Shown here piece by piece: positions 45,741 through 58,339 of a stretch of DNA of 64,000 nucleotides. Below the pieces are notes generated by a model. The model had not been told where the DNA came from and did not search any database. It saw only the letters and a list, made by a program, of their open reading frames with translations. Within the stretch, counting starts at the first letter, position 1, and each line of letters begins with the position of its first letter. The stretch is from Pteria penguin (Eukaryota > Mollusca > Bivalvia > Pterioida > Pteriidae): positions 39,483,585-39,547,584 of the forward strand of contig CM068580.1 in NCBI GenBank assembly GCA_035048485.1, in the 5' to 3' direction. Position numbers and translations under genes: made by a program.

Positions 45741-45903
45741 CTATATCGATGCAGTTGAAGATGATGTAGAAAAACTGCTGTGTTCAAAACCGTGTCATGC
45801 CAAAGACAATTTAGATCGGAACGAGAGAAAGTGTTTGCAAAGCCTAAAAGACAACGACTCCATAGTCATTAAAAAGGCCGATAAAGGATCTACTGTAGTA
45901 GTT
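45741..45903 (+). pseudogene. N-terminal remnant of the Penelope-like ORF (different frame)
   Basis: In this frame the sequence reads [13 protein letters not shown], then [20 protein letters not shown]. The IVIK-ADKG block precedes the RT domain in Penelope-like proteins. It meets TGA at 45904-45906. The downstream ORF continues the expected protein (SDYI-EAN) one base out of register, so one T seems missing from the T-run at 45902-45904, or the base was miscalled. The frame has no N-terminus; the element is truncated at 45741. Confidence 0.8.
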
Positions 45904-47684
45904 TGAATAGATCCGACTACATTATGGAAGCCAATAAACAACTCTCTTGTTCCTCTTTCTACAAGAGACTCGACATGGACCCTACATTTGATTTTGCCAA
46001 AACTATAACTTCCGATTTGCTTAAGATGTGCGAGGCAGGTGAGATTGACAATGACACAACAGACTACCTTTGTCCTGAAAATCACAGGTCAGGTCAATTT
46101 TACCTGCTACCCAAAATCCACAAGGAAGGCATTCCTGGTCGTCCCATTGTCAGCGCTATCGGCCACCCCACTGAGAAAATATCGCAGTTTTTAGACTACC
46201 ACTTGCGTCCTCACGTTGTACAATTACCATCCTATCTCCAAGATACAACGGATTACATCAATAAAACACCCAGCACTAACTTACCCCCCGGTACCCTTCT
46301 TGTGATTATGGATGTCACCTCTCTATATACCAATATCCCTCACGACGAAGGGATAGAGGCTTGTAGAAAGGTATGGGATTCCAGGAAAACCAAAACGCCC
46401 TCAACTGAATCCCTGGTAAAGCTCCTGGAACATACACTGAAACTTAACAACTTTATGTTCAACGGAGAGCATTACCTGCAAGTCAATGGTACATCCATGG
46501 GAACAAAGATGGCGCCCTCCTATGCTAACATTTTCATGGGTGAGTTAGAAAAAAGACTCCTCAGCCAAGCCCCAACCAAACCCATGAGCTGGCTCCGTTT
46601 TATTGATGATATTGAAATGAAATGGACAGCAGGTAGAGAAAAACTTGATGAATTTATTAATTTTGCCAACAACTTTCATCCCTCCATAAAGTTCACTGCC
46701 GATATCTCAGAAACCACCAATGTCTTCCTGGACACCAGATCCACTCTGTGCAACGGAAACATCACTTTTGACTTGTTCACCGAACCTACAGATGCACACC
46801 TCTACCTTAGACCGGACAGTTGTCATCCGGCCCATGTCTTCAAAGGTATTCCTAAAAGTTTGTCCACCAGATTACGACGAATATGCTCTACTGATGACTT
46901 ATATAAGACGAGGAGTTCAGAACTCAAACAGAGACTTTGCCACAGAGGGTATAATAAGAACTCCGTTGACAAAGCTATCTCCAATGCCATGTCAACCAGT
47001 AGAGCAGATTTGCTGAAATACAAAACTAAGGACACTGCCCCCAGAATACCTTTAGTCATCACCTTCCACCCAGCTTTGCAAGGCCTATCTACAATCCTAC
47101 GCAAGCACCTGCCTACCCTCCACAATTCCAAACGTATGGCGAAGGCCATCCCATCACCTCCTATGGTTGCCTACAGAAAGCCTAAAAGTATTAAAGATCA
47201 TGTAGTCAGATCAAGGCTTGACAATCCACGACCAATTGGTTCGTTCACAACATGCAATGACAAACGCTGCAAGCTGTGCCCCCACTCAGACACTACATCC
47301 ACCTTCAAAAGTTCTGTAACCGGTAAGGAGTACAAGATTTTGGATAAACTCTCCTGTAAATCCAAAAATGTGGTTTACCTTATCACATGCAAGGTGTGTA
47401 AAAAACAGTATGTTGGGGAAACAGAAGATGCTTTGAACATGCGAGTGAACAACCATAGGTCGTCCATCAAAACCAAGAAAATGCATCTGCCAGTAGCCAA
47501 GCATTTTAACATGGACAACCATTCTTGGGAAGACATGATTGTTGTGGCCATTGACCATAGTGCGATGTGGACAGTAGATGACCGAGTGGCGAAAGAGGGC
47601 TTTTGGCAACATAGGCTTCACACTATAGAACCAAGCGGTCTAAACAAAGTGTCAGATGTCCTTTTGATGAACAAGAAGTATTGA
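45903..47684 (+). CDS. Penelope-like RT-GIY-YIG polyprotein (5'-truncated, frameshifted from its N-terminus)
   Basis: 593 codons open to TAA at 47682-47684. RT motifs in order: L-P-K-I-H-K...R-P-I-V-S (about residues 69-82), [10 protein letters not shown] (from D137, catalytic Asp), [10 protein letters not shown] (about 197-206), F-I-D-D (about 232-235, catalytic pair) and N-V-F-L-D-T. A Cys-rich linker (C-N-D-K-R-C-K-L-C) leads to a C-terminal GIY-YIG endonuclease (about residues 489-560: V-V-Y-L-I-T-C, Y-V-G-E-T, R-V-N-N-H-R). This protein copies element RNA at nicked DNA ends; the EN cuts target DNA. All visible catalytic RT residues are intact, but the natural start is missing: the N-terminal segment lies in another frame upstream. 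The nominal start here is TTG and not a real initiator. Confidence 0.93.
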   Translation: MNRSDYIMEANKQLSCSSFYKRLDMDPTFDFAKTITSDLLKMCEAGEIDNDTTDYLCPENHRSGQFYLLPKIHKEGIPGRPIVSAIGHPTEKISQFLDYHLRPHVVQLPSYLQDTTDYINKTPSTNLPPGTLLVIMDVTSLYTNIPHDEGIEACRKVWDSRKTKTPSTESLVKLLEHTLKLNNFMFNGEHYLQVNGTSMGTKMAPSYANIFMGELEKRLLSQAPTKPMSWLRFIDDIEMKWTAGREKLDEFINFANNFHPSIKFTADISETTNVFLDTRSTLCNGNITFDLFTEPTDAHLYLRPDSCHPAHVFKGIPKSLSTRLRRICSTDDLYKTRSSELKQRLCHRGYNKNSVDKAISNAMSTSRADLLKYKTKDTAPRIPLVITFHPALQGLSTILRKHLPTLHNSKRMAKAIPSPPMVAYRKPKSIKDHVVRSRLDNPRPIGSFTTCNDKRCKLCPHSDTTSTFKSSVTGKEYKILDKLSCKSKNVVYLITCKVCKKQYVGETEDALNMRVNNHRSSIKTKKMHLPVAKHFNMDNHSWEDMIVVAIDHSAMWTVDDRVAKEGFWQHRLHTIEPSGLNKVSDVLLMNKKY

Positions 47685-48204
47685 CACCAGCATCCTATAT
47701 TATGAAATAGAGCAGTCTGCGTCTGTTTGTCCCAAACACCGTTTCTTTTGTGGAGATGCCCATTTTTGGGTAGGGTTTCGTATGGACAGACGATAGGAAT
47801 CCGTGTCTTTATACTTGTCATGTAACTCGCCATCCAATATTACCACTTGTCTTAACAGTTTTTTTTTTTTTTTTTTTTTTTTGTACTTACTTATTTTATC
47901 ACTTATTTGTTTTTCACTCCCATTTATTTCTGTTATTTATTTTCTTTGTCCTTCTATCTATAACTTCTTATCACCTAGTCTAATTACCTTCAGTAGGTCA
48001 ATGCAAATACATTTTAGGGGGCGCCACTTGACCTGTAAGCAAGCTGTCGGCTTGTGTTTGGCTCATTTCCTATTAGATAGCGCATAGAGAAACGCTCAAT
48101 ATGTAGCCAATTGAAGAAACCAGTTTGTATTAGACTAGTGCTTTGTATATATTTTCTATCTTTCTTTTCGTGTCTTTATATTTGTGTGAGTGTGTGTGTG
48201 TGTC

Positions 48205-48262
48205 CTGAAGAAGAAGCAGATTGCTTCGAAAATTTGGCAATTTTTTAATTGTTTTAGTATTG
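48205..48262 (+). ncRNA. Hammerhead-like motif near the Penelope-like element end
   Basis: CTGAAGA is followed by a GAAGC/GCTTC stem and GAAA, then an AATT/AATT mini-stem. Conserved-core order resembles a hammerhead ribozyme (CUGANGA-stem II-GAAA), a motif known from Penelope-like element termini. One extra A separates the core from stem II, and no convincing stem I is seen with the preceding GT run. An inverted copy is at about 44453-44478. Activity is doubtful. Confidence 0.35.
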
Positions 48263-48381
48263 TTATCGCTTACCTGTGCTTTTATATTGACCCCTTTTTC
48301 TCGAGCGATTTGCATTAACCTTCATTGAGGTTGATCCGATACTTATGAATAGTGAATTTACAATTTCCTTTTTTGTGCTTT

Positions 48382-48382
<1 letters not shown>

Positions 48383-48476
<94 letters not shown>
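48383..48476. repeat. (TA)n microsatellite, right flank of the Penelope-like element
   Basis: About 45 TA units with one phase break (ATATTATA near 48407). Confidence 0.97.
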
Positions 48477-48477
<1 letters not shown>

Positions 48478-49852
48478 CCCGTAAACACACATGCATACAC
48501 ACACATTGTTCAGGGCAAAGGCTATTATCAAATCACATAAAAAAAAATGCATAAATTTCTCTCCGAACCATGAATTTGTTAAAGTCTTTCTGCTGAATTT
48601 CTTAAAGTCATTCTGCTGAATATATGAAGTATAAACATCCAATTTATACTCTATGAAAATAGAGTTGTTGTTTTTGTCGTCGTCGTTGTTACTGTTAATG
48701 CTTGTTTGTTTGCTTACTTGTTTTGCAAAATATTATCATTAATTAGTTCCGATGGTCAGCTTTTTTTTCACCTTAGTTCACACGCTTTGTACAACCTGCA
48801 TGTTTGATCAGGTTGCATCTAATTTTTGTAATTTACTTTACCTTGGTTAAATATATGTGGAATCAATAAACATTTTATAAAAATTTTATGACATCCCTCT
48901 TTCTTTTTCTTTGTTTCTTCCTTTGTTTATATATTTTCTTCTTCATTTCTTAAGAAAAAAACTCCCAGGCAACTAATACACTGCAGTTTTGTCGTTTTAT
49001 TATATAATCTTCATAATACTGAATAAATCACTTTAAAGGACATATCTCACCATTTATGAAATCACAAAATGCCTAACATACTTTTACATATAACAGAACA
49101 TGGCCCAAAGATGGATAACACTTAACGTAGGTAGCAGAATAAAATAATAAAACGAGTACAGGCAAATCAAGTGACTTTATCATTTCCTTTAAAATTTATT
49201 GCTACCTTAGTGAAAGCACAACACCCAACAGACCATGCAGTAGTGCTTTATCACTGATAATTACGGTGACAAAAGGATTACATGTTGCCTTAATGGAGCA
49301 CTTCAATATGGTAGACACGTCAACAGTGTCGAGACAGCCTATAATGGTCTTATGCCTTATATCATACGACAATTTGTAATTAAGTTAAGATCCTCTTTAT
49401 TGACTTAAGTGTGTAAATGATTACTCAGGTTCAGACAACTTAGAATGCCAAAATATCCACGGCATATGCCGTTCATTCAATTTACAATTCATAGTTCTTC
49501 CATTAAACTTCGTTAAATCAGGAGGGCTGACTTTATGACATTGCAGGCAGTATTAAATTTTCACATGTCAGATAATCATATAATTTCATATTCAAATGAA
49601 AATAGTTGGAATGGAATATTACACAATATTAATGCATTGATACCTGAAATATTTCATTGTATAAGATTTCATTTATATTTGTCAAAAACGAGTCGTTTAA
49701 AGCAATACAGAAAACAATAAGGTCTTCATAAGATAAATGAAAAAATTACACTATTACAGCAACAACGAATTAAGATGATTTACTTTTGCTCTAAACTATT
49801 GGCACTATATCAATTTTACTCTCCCCAAAACAATTCATATCCTGTAGATAAA
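48477..49852. other. No recognised gene
   Basis: AT-rich; a GTCGTCGTCGTTGTT stretch near 48676 and short open frames without family features. Confidence 0.4.
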
Positions 49853-50280
<428 letters not shown>

Positions 50281-51541
50281 TGTGAGACTGTGAAAACCGG
50301 GAAGATGAGATCCCGTATCGCCGAGCGAGTGGCACGTAAGAGATCCCGTATTGCGGTGCGAGTGGCACGTAAGAGATCCCGTATCGCGGTGCGAGTGGTA
50401 CGTAAGAGATCCCGTATCGCTGTCCGAGTGGTACTTAAGAGATCCTGTGTCATGGTGAAAGTGGTACGTAAGAGATCATGTGTCACGGTGAAAGTGGTAC
50501 GTAAGAGATCCCGTGTCGCAGTGCGAGTGGCACGTAAGAGATCCCGTGTCGCAGTGCGAGTGGCACGTAAGAGATCTCGTATCGCGGTGCGAGAGGCACG
50601 TAAGAAATCCCGTGTCGTGGTGCAAGTGGCATGTAAGAGATCCCATGTTACAGTGTGAGTGGCACGTAAAAGATCTCGTATCGCGATTCGATTGGCATGT
50701 AAGAGATCCCGTGTCGCGGTGCAAGTGGCACATAAGAGATCCCATGTCGCAGTGCGAGTGGCATGTAAGAGATCCCGTGTCGCAGTGTGAGTGGCACGTA
50801 AGAGATCCCGTGTTGCAGTGCGAGTGGTACGTAAAAGATCCCATGTCGCGGTGCGAGTGGCACGTAAGAGATCCCGTGTCGCAGTGCGAGTGGCACGTAA
50901 GAGATCCCGTATCGCGGTGCGAGTGGCACGTAAGAGATTCCATATCGCGGTACGAGTGGCATGTAAGAGATCCCGTGTCGCCGTGCGAGTGGTATGTAAG
51001 AGATACCTTGTCGCAGTGAGAGTGGCACATAAAGATCCCGTGTCGTGGTGCAAGTGGCATGTAAGGCATCCCATGTCGCAGTGTGAGTGTCAACTAAGAG
51101 ATCCCATGTCGCGGTGCAAGTGGCAAATAAGAGATCCCGTGTCGCAGTGTGAGTGTCACATAAAAACTCCCATGTCGCGGTGTAAGTGGCACATAAGAGA
51201 TCCTGTGTCGAATTGTTAGTGGCACGTAATAAATCAAGTGTTGCAGTGCGATTGGCACGTAAGAGATCACGTGTTGCAGTGTCACTGGCATGTAAGAAAT
51301 CCAGTGTTGCAGTGCGAGTGGCACGTAAGAAATCCCAAGTAGTGGTGCGAGTGGCACGTAAGAGATCCCGTGTCGCCGTGCGAGTGGCACGTAAGAGATT
51401 CCGTGTCGTGGTGCGAGTGGCACGTAAGAGATTCCTCAATTCTTCGGAAGGCCCTTTGCAAAATATATATTTCTATGAAATTCACCAGACAGATGCTGAC
51501 ACCATACGCGTGAAATTATCATGAAATGACATTATTGTAAT
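50281..51541 (+). mobile_element. SINE family S copy with interior expanded to a minisatellite
   Basis: Left edge GTGAGACTGTGAAAACCG matches the SINE body just after TTTCGGAT. The right edge AGATTCCTCAATTCTTCGG, then CCTTTGCAAA, ACCAGACAGATGCTGACACC, ATACGCGTGAAAT and GAAATGACA, is the rest of the SINE body. Between them the SINE segment CCGTGTC-TGG-GTGGCACGTAA-AGAT has been amplified to about 34 units. The tRNA head is absent (poly-T instead), so the copy is also 5'-truncated. Confidence 0.88.
50308..51434. repeat. 33-bp minisatellite, about 34 units, SINE-derived
   Basis: Consensus GATCCCGTGTCGCGGTGCGA then GTGGCACGTAAGA. Variation among units (CATG/CGTG, CAGTGCGAG/CGGTGCAAG) is patchy; one unit near 51030 is a base short. 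A 33-bp period keeps all frames open in 11-residue repeats (up to 295 codons on the minus strand). These frames have no independent support as proteins. It is GC-rich against an AT-rich background. Confidence 0.95.
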
Positions 51542-53780
51542 TGAAAATTTGTTGTCGTTCTTGTGAAGTTCTCATTTTTATATAGTGGGTGTACAGCATA
51601 TATTTCATGATTCGATTTGCTAAAAATAATCGAATATATAATGACTGAATCTGCTTACCCAACGAATGCATAGATTATAGATAAATCAAGTGCATAAAGT
51701 TGTAAGTTCCATGGTTGCATACAATGGTAGATTATAGACTGTCATTATCAGGTATGCATATCCCCCCGCCACCTTTTCCAATGACAGACCTGCATTCTGC
51801 TAAGAATTGAATTATTTGTCTTTGATGTCTTTCCTAATTGATAACTACCGTGCTTTATTAGATAATTATGTGAATTATTTGCTGCAGTTTCAAAGAAGCA
51901 GAATCAGTCAACACTGAGAATTTCAAGATATTAGCAGAAGTATTATTCATGTACAATTAAATATGATTGATGTTTGATATTAAGCTGACTTAAGATAGAA
52001 GTTTAAGTCTTTATGCTCCTGTAAAATTTTATCGTCTCTTTAATCAATCCTCCTAAAGTCAAAGAATATTAGTCAGAGTTTTGTTAATAATTTGACATTT
52101 CTTCTTTACAGTTTCAATAAATTTTAGTTTTGACTGCTTTTATACATTGAATTAATCCTTAAAAGCGAAGAAAATTATTTGAATGCAACAATTAATTTCA
52201 AATAAACACATGATACTTAGAGATATAGATTTACTTCGAAATGTAAATCATGTGCTGAACTTCCAATGCGACCATTTGAAATGATGTATTGAAGAAAACG
52301 GACACAATAACGCTATACTATAGGTGATGTAAACTGATGATCATATTAGAAACAGGGTTTTGATTCCTCCATTATATTGATTGCCCCTGGGACTTTTGTA
52401 AAATATCATTTTGCGTTATATTTATACGCAGAGGGAGCACGCAAGTGTTATATATTCATGTCACGTTTCCATTTTTCCCTTTTCTCATAAGCAGTGCTCA
52501 TAACTCTGTTAGAACTTTTACACTTGGCACAATCTTTATTTTTGCTAAATATAATACAGAAACGTTGGAATACATACATTACATGAAATATTTGAAAATG
52601 ACAAGAAATAGTTTATTTCTGACGGACTACATATGATAATTTGATGGAAATGGATAAAAGATTATAGTCCTCTAGAATATATAATTTTTATTTTTCCATC
52701 ATATTGTTTGAGCCCGGAAATTCTTTAAACGGTGAATACACTTGAAATGAAATTCTCATTATACCAGGGACAAGGTATTATAATTTACATTTTATATCTT
52801 AATTTTTCAGATGAAATAAAATGTTCTCGTATCAAATACTAAACAGATGAATCAAATAAAATACTTTTATGCAATATCATTTTCACCTTGATGAGCATTT
52901 TGATAATTTTAAGTTTTGGGTATTAAACAATAATCAATAATGCTTAAGTTAGACAATTCAAATGGTCAGAACCATAATTATTCAGAGATAGAAAGAAATG
53001 GAAGAGATAAAGCATAAGAAGTCAATGATCCAAAACTGTAGAAAGTCGACGAATAAATCTCAATAAATGTTTTCAACTTCATTTCACAAAATTTCCATAA
53101 GAATTATTCATATAGCAAATGATAAACATAGTTCTTAAGCAATCGCTTTTGTTTCTGGATGCAGCATTTCCAATGCGCTTTAATTAACATTAATATAAAT
53201 GTTAGATACGATACAGAGTGCCGTGTCTGAAAAGAGAATGTTCGATGATATCGATATAATGGATCGAGTCATGATGTTGCGTATCACAAGATGTTAATGT
53301 CCCTGTGAGGTTTATTTTGTAGGTTACTTTTGTCATTGCTCGAAGTATATGGTATATGTGATTATATTATACATTCGTTATAGGTCTCAGGATGATAGCT
53401 ATTCTGTGATCAGTCGTGTAACCCTTATGATGAATAGCAATCAAATAAGGCTTGTGTAGTCCGCTACTGTATGAGGTTTTTTTAATATGCAATTTGATCA
53501 TTATATCTTCACACATGATATGTTGACGAATTTATATGAGAGAACATTTTTGAATTTTATCATAATTTATATCTACAATTAATCCTAATTAGGATTTTGG
53601 AGTCAAAGGTCACATTGTTTTCAACTTAAAATCATATTTGTTCATATCTCCTTTATGTTGTTGCTGCATCGTCGGTACGAATTCAGCATGTTCCCATTCT
53701 TACGGTAAAATATAATGGAAATAAGTGAAAAAGGTTTTGATATTAACATGTCTATATAACAAAGATGTCGAGCGAGGATA
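51542..53780. other. No recognised gene
   Basis: 2.2 kb of AT-rich DNA with short open frames only; ATTAATCCTAATTAGGATT near 53578 is a small palindrome. Confidence 0.45.
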
Positions 53781-54305
<525 letters not shown>

Positions 54306-54323
54306 ATATATATATATATATAT

Positions 54324-54779
54324 TACAAAGTTACACAAAGATCCACAATAAATTATATTGAGAATATACACATATACATGTATATATATTTCTATAGTAT
54401 CTATAACGTTCCAGAATATGGCAATAACCGTAAGCCTGAAAAGCCTACGTGAAGACGCCTACTGGAAGAGTTTCGTTCAATTTTCGAGTAAGATGTGTAT
54501 CAGAACAGGAAACTACTTATATCTTACCTCATCAAAAGTAAACAGTTTGCTGTTATCTACGGTAATATTTCGTTTCTTGAAGTTGTTGTCTCTCATACGC
54601 TGTTGTTTCAACAGACTCTAAATCATACCTCTGTACTTCAGTTACATCTGGATTTTTCTTTAAACAAACAATATGATAATAATAAATATTGGACATGTAC
54701 TGGATTATGTAATGCCATGACATTTTTGTGGGTAATATCTATGTACAATTTAATGATAAGATTTATCATTTTATTATTT
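54324..54779. other. No clear feature
   Basis: Two overlapping open frames (54358-54803) lie upstream of the RT remnant, but no RT motif is recognisable in them. Confidence 0.35.
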
Positions 54780-55310
54780 GGATCACTATTAACTGTGCAA
54801 TGATTATATTGTTTAGAGAGGGACTTTGTGCATTTCATTCAAACCTCGAAACTTTTCGACCATATTGATAAGTTCAATGACACCTCTAGATATATACCTT
54901 GGTGATATTTTAGTTATCGATAAATCATGAGTCTGAAAAATATATTACTGACCTTTATCCACCTGAACTTCAATTAAACAAAACCAATACCTTCCTGGAC
55001 TGGGATATTAAAATTACTTACAACAATATCCATACAAACATATATGATAAACGTGAGGACTTTGAATATCCTATTGTAAATTTCCTTAATTTGGATGGTG
55101 ATGTCCCTCAACTCCCATTTTATGGTATCTATATTAGGACCTGACCTAGCTTACAGACGGTTTATCTACGATGATGTTGCCTAACATATTTTTGATATTA
55201 GAATATTATTCCATAAAAAGTTTCGTGTGTACTTTCTTATGAGCTCTCGTCCTGAGAAACCCGTAGATCCTTGTTTTCTATATGAAAGATAATTAATAAA
55301 TTTCTAATCT
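54780..55310 (+). pseudogene. Reverse transcriptase pseudogene (DKRDDF family), C-terminal half
   Basis: Reads L-Y-C-L-E-R-D-F, then K-F-N-D-T-S-R-Y-I, then ITDLYPPELQLNKTN, FLDWDI, IYDKREDFEYPIVNF, LDGDVP and Y-G-I-Y-I. In intact members R-Y-[IL]-D-D sits at the third block; here the sequence after RYI is scrambled and frame-shifted, so the catalytic Asp pair is lost. Stops occur at about 54801, in the catalytic region, and at 55142. The LYP-EL-LNK and DKR-DF signatures belong to an RT family widespread in aquatic animals, whose clade I cannot name with certainty. Family D sequence follows at 55320. Confidence 0.82.
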
Positions 55311-55314
55311 TGTG

Positions 55315-55500
55315 TCCTTTGATTCTGCTGTTTTCGTATTGAGTTGGAAGGTAGGCGCCCGTAAACCGGTTAACCACATCAATTGAGTGATAATTGTTAC
55401 TTTGATTGACTTAATTGCCCTAAGTCAATATCGTAACTGCAGTACAATCGAATATTTTGTTATGTCGTGTTCTGTGTTTATTTGACTATTATCATGTTTT
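55315..55500 (+). repeat. Dispersed repeat family D (diverged)
   Basis: CCTTTGATTCTGCTGTTTTC, GCCCGTAAACCGGTTAACCA, then CCCTAAGTCAATATCGTAAC and TGCAGTACAATCGAATATTT. Placed immediately 3' of an RT pseudogene, the position of a 3' UTR. Confidence 0.75.
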
Positions 55501-57126
55501 ACGTGCATGTCTTTGGAGATTTGTGTCATACAACATAGGCATATGTCTTCTGTCTTCTCTTTTCAAACACTTGTTTTATGGTTTTGTAATGCAATTAACT
55601 TTTTCTGGTTTTAGTCAGAAAAGAAATCATTACTGAATAATTGGTTACACGAATGTCCATTGTATTTTATGACAACTGTAAACTAAGACATAAAGGAAGC
55701 GTCTCCTGGCCGGTTTCCCTAGAATGAACAAATTAGCACCATAATCCCGCACGGTAAAACAATCAGAGGTTATCTTTTGCATCATTTTAATTTTTATTCT
55801 ATCCATATTTCAAGGCTTTCTTGGATAATTGTGCGAGTCCCGAATGTTTTCAATATTCTATAGCTAGTTACTTTATGCCATACTATCTTTCTTATAACTC
55901 ATTTAGAGAAAGTTTTTTTATTATTATTAAAAAGAACTGATAATAAAGAATTTCAAAATGTATTACTGCTTAATTAACGATACAGTTGTCAGCAGTGAAC
56001 TACCATATATGTTACACTGGTTATTAGAGTTTAAAGCCATTTTCGTGTTCAACGTTGAACTTATCTAGTGCAATGTTATAATGATATTGCTTTCTGTACA
56101 TTGGGAACATTACACTTAATGAAGTAGAGAGCAATGTGCAATATAAAAGAGAATATTAAATTACAGTATAACAATTTTGTCATATCTTGTTATTTCTTGT
56201 TTAAATACATTAAGTGTTCAAATAAATTTGATATAGTTCTTTGCTATTTTATTCCACCTCAATGCAAAATAAAAGGGCATTTTCTAAAACCTGATATGGA
56301 ACTGCGGTAATACAGTACAGTATCAAAGATCTGTCATAACGCCAATATTTACATGTATCTAATATATAATACCACTGTGAAAAACGTATTTACAATGCAT
56401 CTCCTGGTTTAACCATCACATCAAGAAGAACTCATCGCGAAGAAATGAAGCACTCTGTGACAGCAACATCAATTTTCAGTCTATTCCTTGAGAGTAAAAA
56501 ATAAAACCTGCACCATATCCGTCAACACAGACAGATACAAGGTGTTTGAAACGACGAAAATTAAACGTAATACGACAAATGATGAGAATGTGGGATTTTG
56601 AATTCCCAAACTTGCGTGCATAGAGTATGAGGCATTTGTATGATGACAAAAATGTTGCATTTTACTGTGATTGTAGTGATAGCTATTATACAAGCGATTA
56701 GCATTACATTCGAGGTCGACCTCTGGGTTACATCTGACTTCTTGTACTTGGTTATTCATAGCAAAAACTATTTTTTATAAATCATGTATCACGAACCTCC
56801 AGAAAAAAGAAACACCACAAAATGTTGACTGAGTAATTTTCGGAATGTATTAAAAATATCAGGACATAGTTTTCGAAATGCGCATCCGGTACACAAAATT
56901 ATAACATATATATGTTTTCTAATATTTATTAATATACCTATATATAAATTTGTTGCACCATATGGGAATTTATACAACTAAGTATTAGAAAAGCAAAGTC
57001 ATTATCAAAATGACCAAAGGATAAGAGCCAGATAACCAATCTCATGACAGAGAGCATGAAGAAGACACTTCTTAGTTTTATAATAACTTTACAATTTTTT
57101 TATTCACAGTATTTTTGCTTTATATA
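55501..57126. other. No recognised gene
   Basis: AT-rich; a 92-codon minus open frame (56481-56759) has no family features. Confidence 0.4.
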
Positions 57127-58122
57127 CAGAGTTACTGAAAAATGGGCTGAGGACGTTCATCGGAAACTTACAGCACACCAGCAGTGGTATCGACCCCAGT
57201 GATTGAAATAAATATCAGAGCTACTGAAAACTGGGCTGAGGACGTTCATCGGAAACTTATAGCCCACCAGCAGCAGTAGTATCGACCCCAGTGATTAAAA
57301 TAAATATCAGAGCTACTGAAAACTGGGCTGAGGACGTTCATCGGAAACTTATATCCCACCAGCAGTAGTATCGACCCCAGTGATTAAAATAAATATCAGA
57401 GCTACTGAAAACTGGGCTGAGGACGTTCATCGGAAACTTATAGCCCACCAGCAGTGGTATCGACCCCAGTGATTAAAATAAATATCAGAGCTACTGAAAA
57501 CTAGGCTAATGACGTCCATCGGAAACTTATAACCCACCAACAGTGGTATCGACCCCAGTGATGAAAAATAAATATCAGAGCTACTGAAAACTGGGCTGAG
57601 GACGTTCATCGGAAACTTATAGCCCACCAGCAGTGGTATCGACTCCAGTGAGTAAACTAAATATCAGAGCTACTGAAAACTGGGCTGAGGACGTTCATCG
57701 GAAACTTATATCCCACCAGCAGTAGTATCGACCCCAGTGATTACAATAAATATCAGAGCTACTGAAAACTAGGCTAATGACGTCCATCGGAAACTTATAG
57801 CCCACCAGCAGTGGTATCGACCCCAGTGATTAAAATAAATATCAGAGCTACTGAAAACTGGGCTGAGGACGTTCATCGGAAACTTATAGCCCACCAGCAG
57901 TGGTATCGACTCCAGTGATTAAAATAAATATCAGAGCTACTGAAAACTGGGCTGAGGACGTTCATCGGAAACTTATAGCCCACCAGCAGTAGTATCGATC
58001 CCAGTGATTAAAATAAATATCAGAGCTACTGAAAACTGGGCTGAGGACGTTCATCGGAAACTTATATCCCACCAGCAGTAGTATCGACCCCAGTGATTAA
58101 AATAAATATCAGAGCTACTGAA

Positions 58123-58126
<4 letters not shown>
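57127..58126. repeat. 89-bp satellite, 11 units, with hammerhead-like monomer
   Basis: The motif CTGAGGACGTTCATCGGAAA starts at 57147, 57236, 57328, 57417, 57596, 57685, 57863, 57952 and 58041, with two variant units (CTAATGACGTCCATCGGAAA) at 57506 and 57774; spacing is 89 bp except 92 and 90 once each. In each unit ACTGGG precedes the motif and CCCAGT lies about 43 bp downstream. Units are otherwise 90-98% alike. The array runs directly into (TA)n. See the ncRNA entry for the fold. Confidence 0.96.
57141..57201 (+). ncRNA. Candidate hammerhead ribozyme monomer (repeated 11 times)
   Basis: First unit shown; the pattern is clearest in the second. CUGAGGA fits the conserved CUGANGA; CG-UUCAU-CG forms a 2-bp stem II; GAAA-C follows; a stem III can form from AUA...CCAC/GUGG...UAU; and GAC|CCCAGU closes a 6-bp stem I with ACUGGG in units 2 onwards. 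The deviation is GAC where an active hammerhead has a U before the cleavage-site base (GUC type). Variant units read CTAATGA, so CTGATGA, the canonical core, is a plausible ancestor of both types. Activity is uncertain. Confidence 0.5.

Positions 58127-58209
<83 letters not shown>
58127..58209. repeat. (TA)n microsatellite
   Basis: About 41 TA units adjoining the 89-bp satellite. Confidence 0.98.
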
Positions 58210-58218
<9 letters not shown>

Positions 58219-58339
58219 TAATATATATCTGTGTGTGGGGGTTATGTTAGTGTGGGTCTATGTCTGTATCTATACATATAATGCCAAATTAAGTATAGTC
58301 AATAAATTGACCAATTCCAAATGTTCCTCAATATATCCC

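Larger units (their letters stand above)
44401..48376 (+). mobile_element. Penelope-like retroelement with 1.34-kb inverted arms
   Basis: The right part (45741-48376) is a 5'-truncated Penelope-like element in + orientation: RT plus GIY-YIG ORF, 3' UTR and end. The left part (44401-45740) is an inverted copy of its own 3' portion (46943-48287), near identical (a few substitutions, such as an Asp/His codon change, and poly-A/T length). The boundary is at 45740/45741. Ends read AAAAGCACAGGTAAGCGATA and its complement; the right side alone continues about 90 bp to TTTGTGCTTTTA. Both sides abut (TA)n. Inverted terminal partial copies are a known Penelope-like arrangement. The near-identical arms point to one recent insertion event. 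Confidence 0.92.

Noticed and set aside
57127..58126. CRISPR-like array
   Set aside because: Units are contiguous 89-bp repeats with no unique spacers, no cas genes, in animal DNA.
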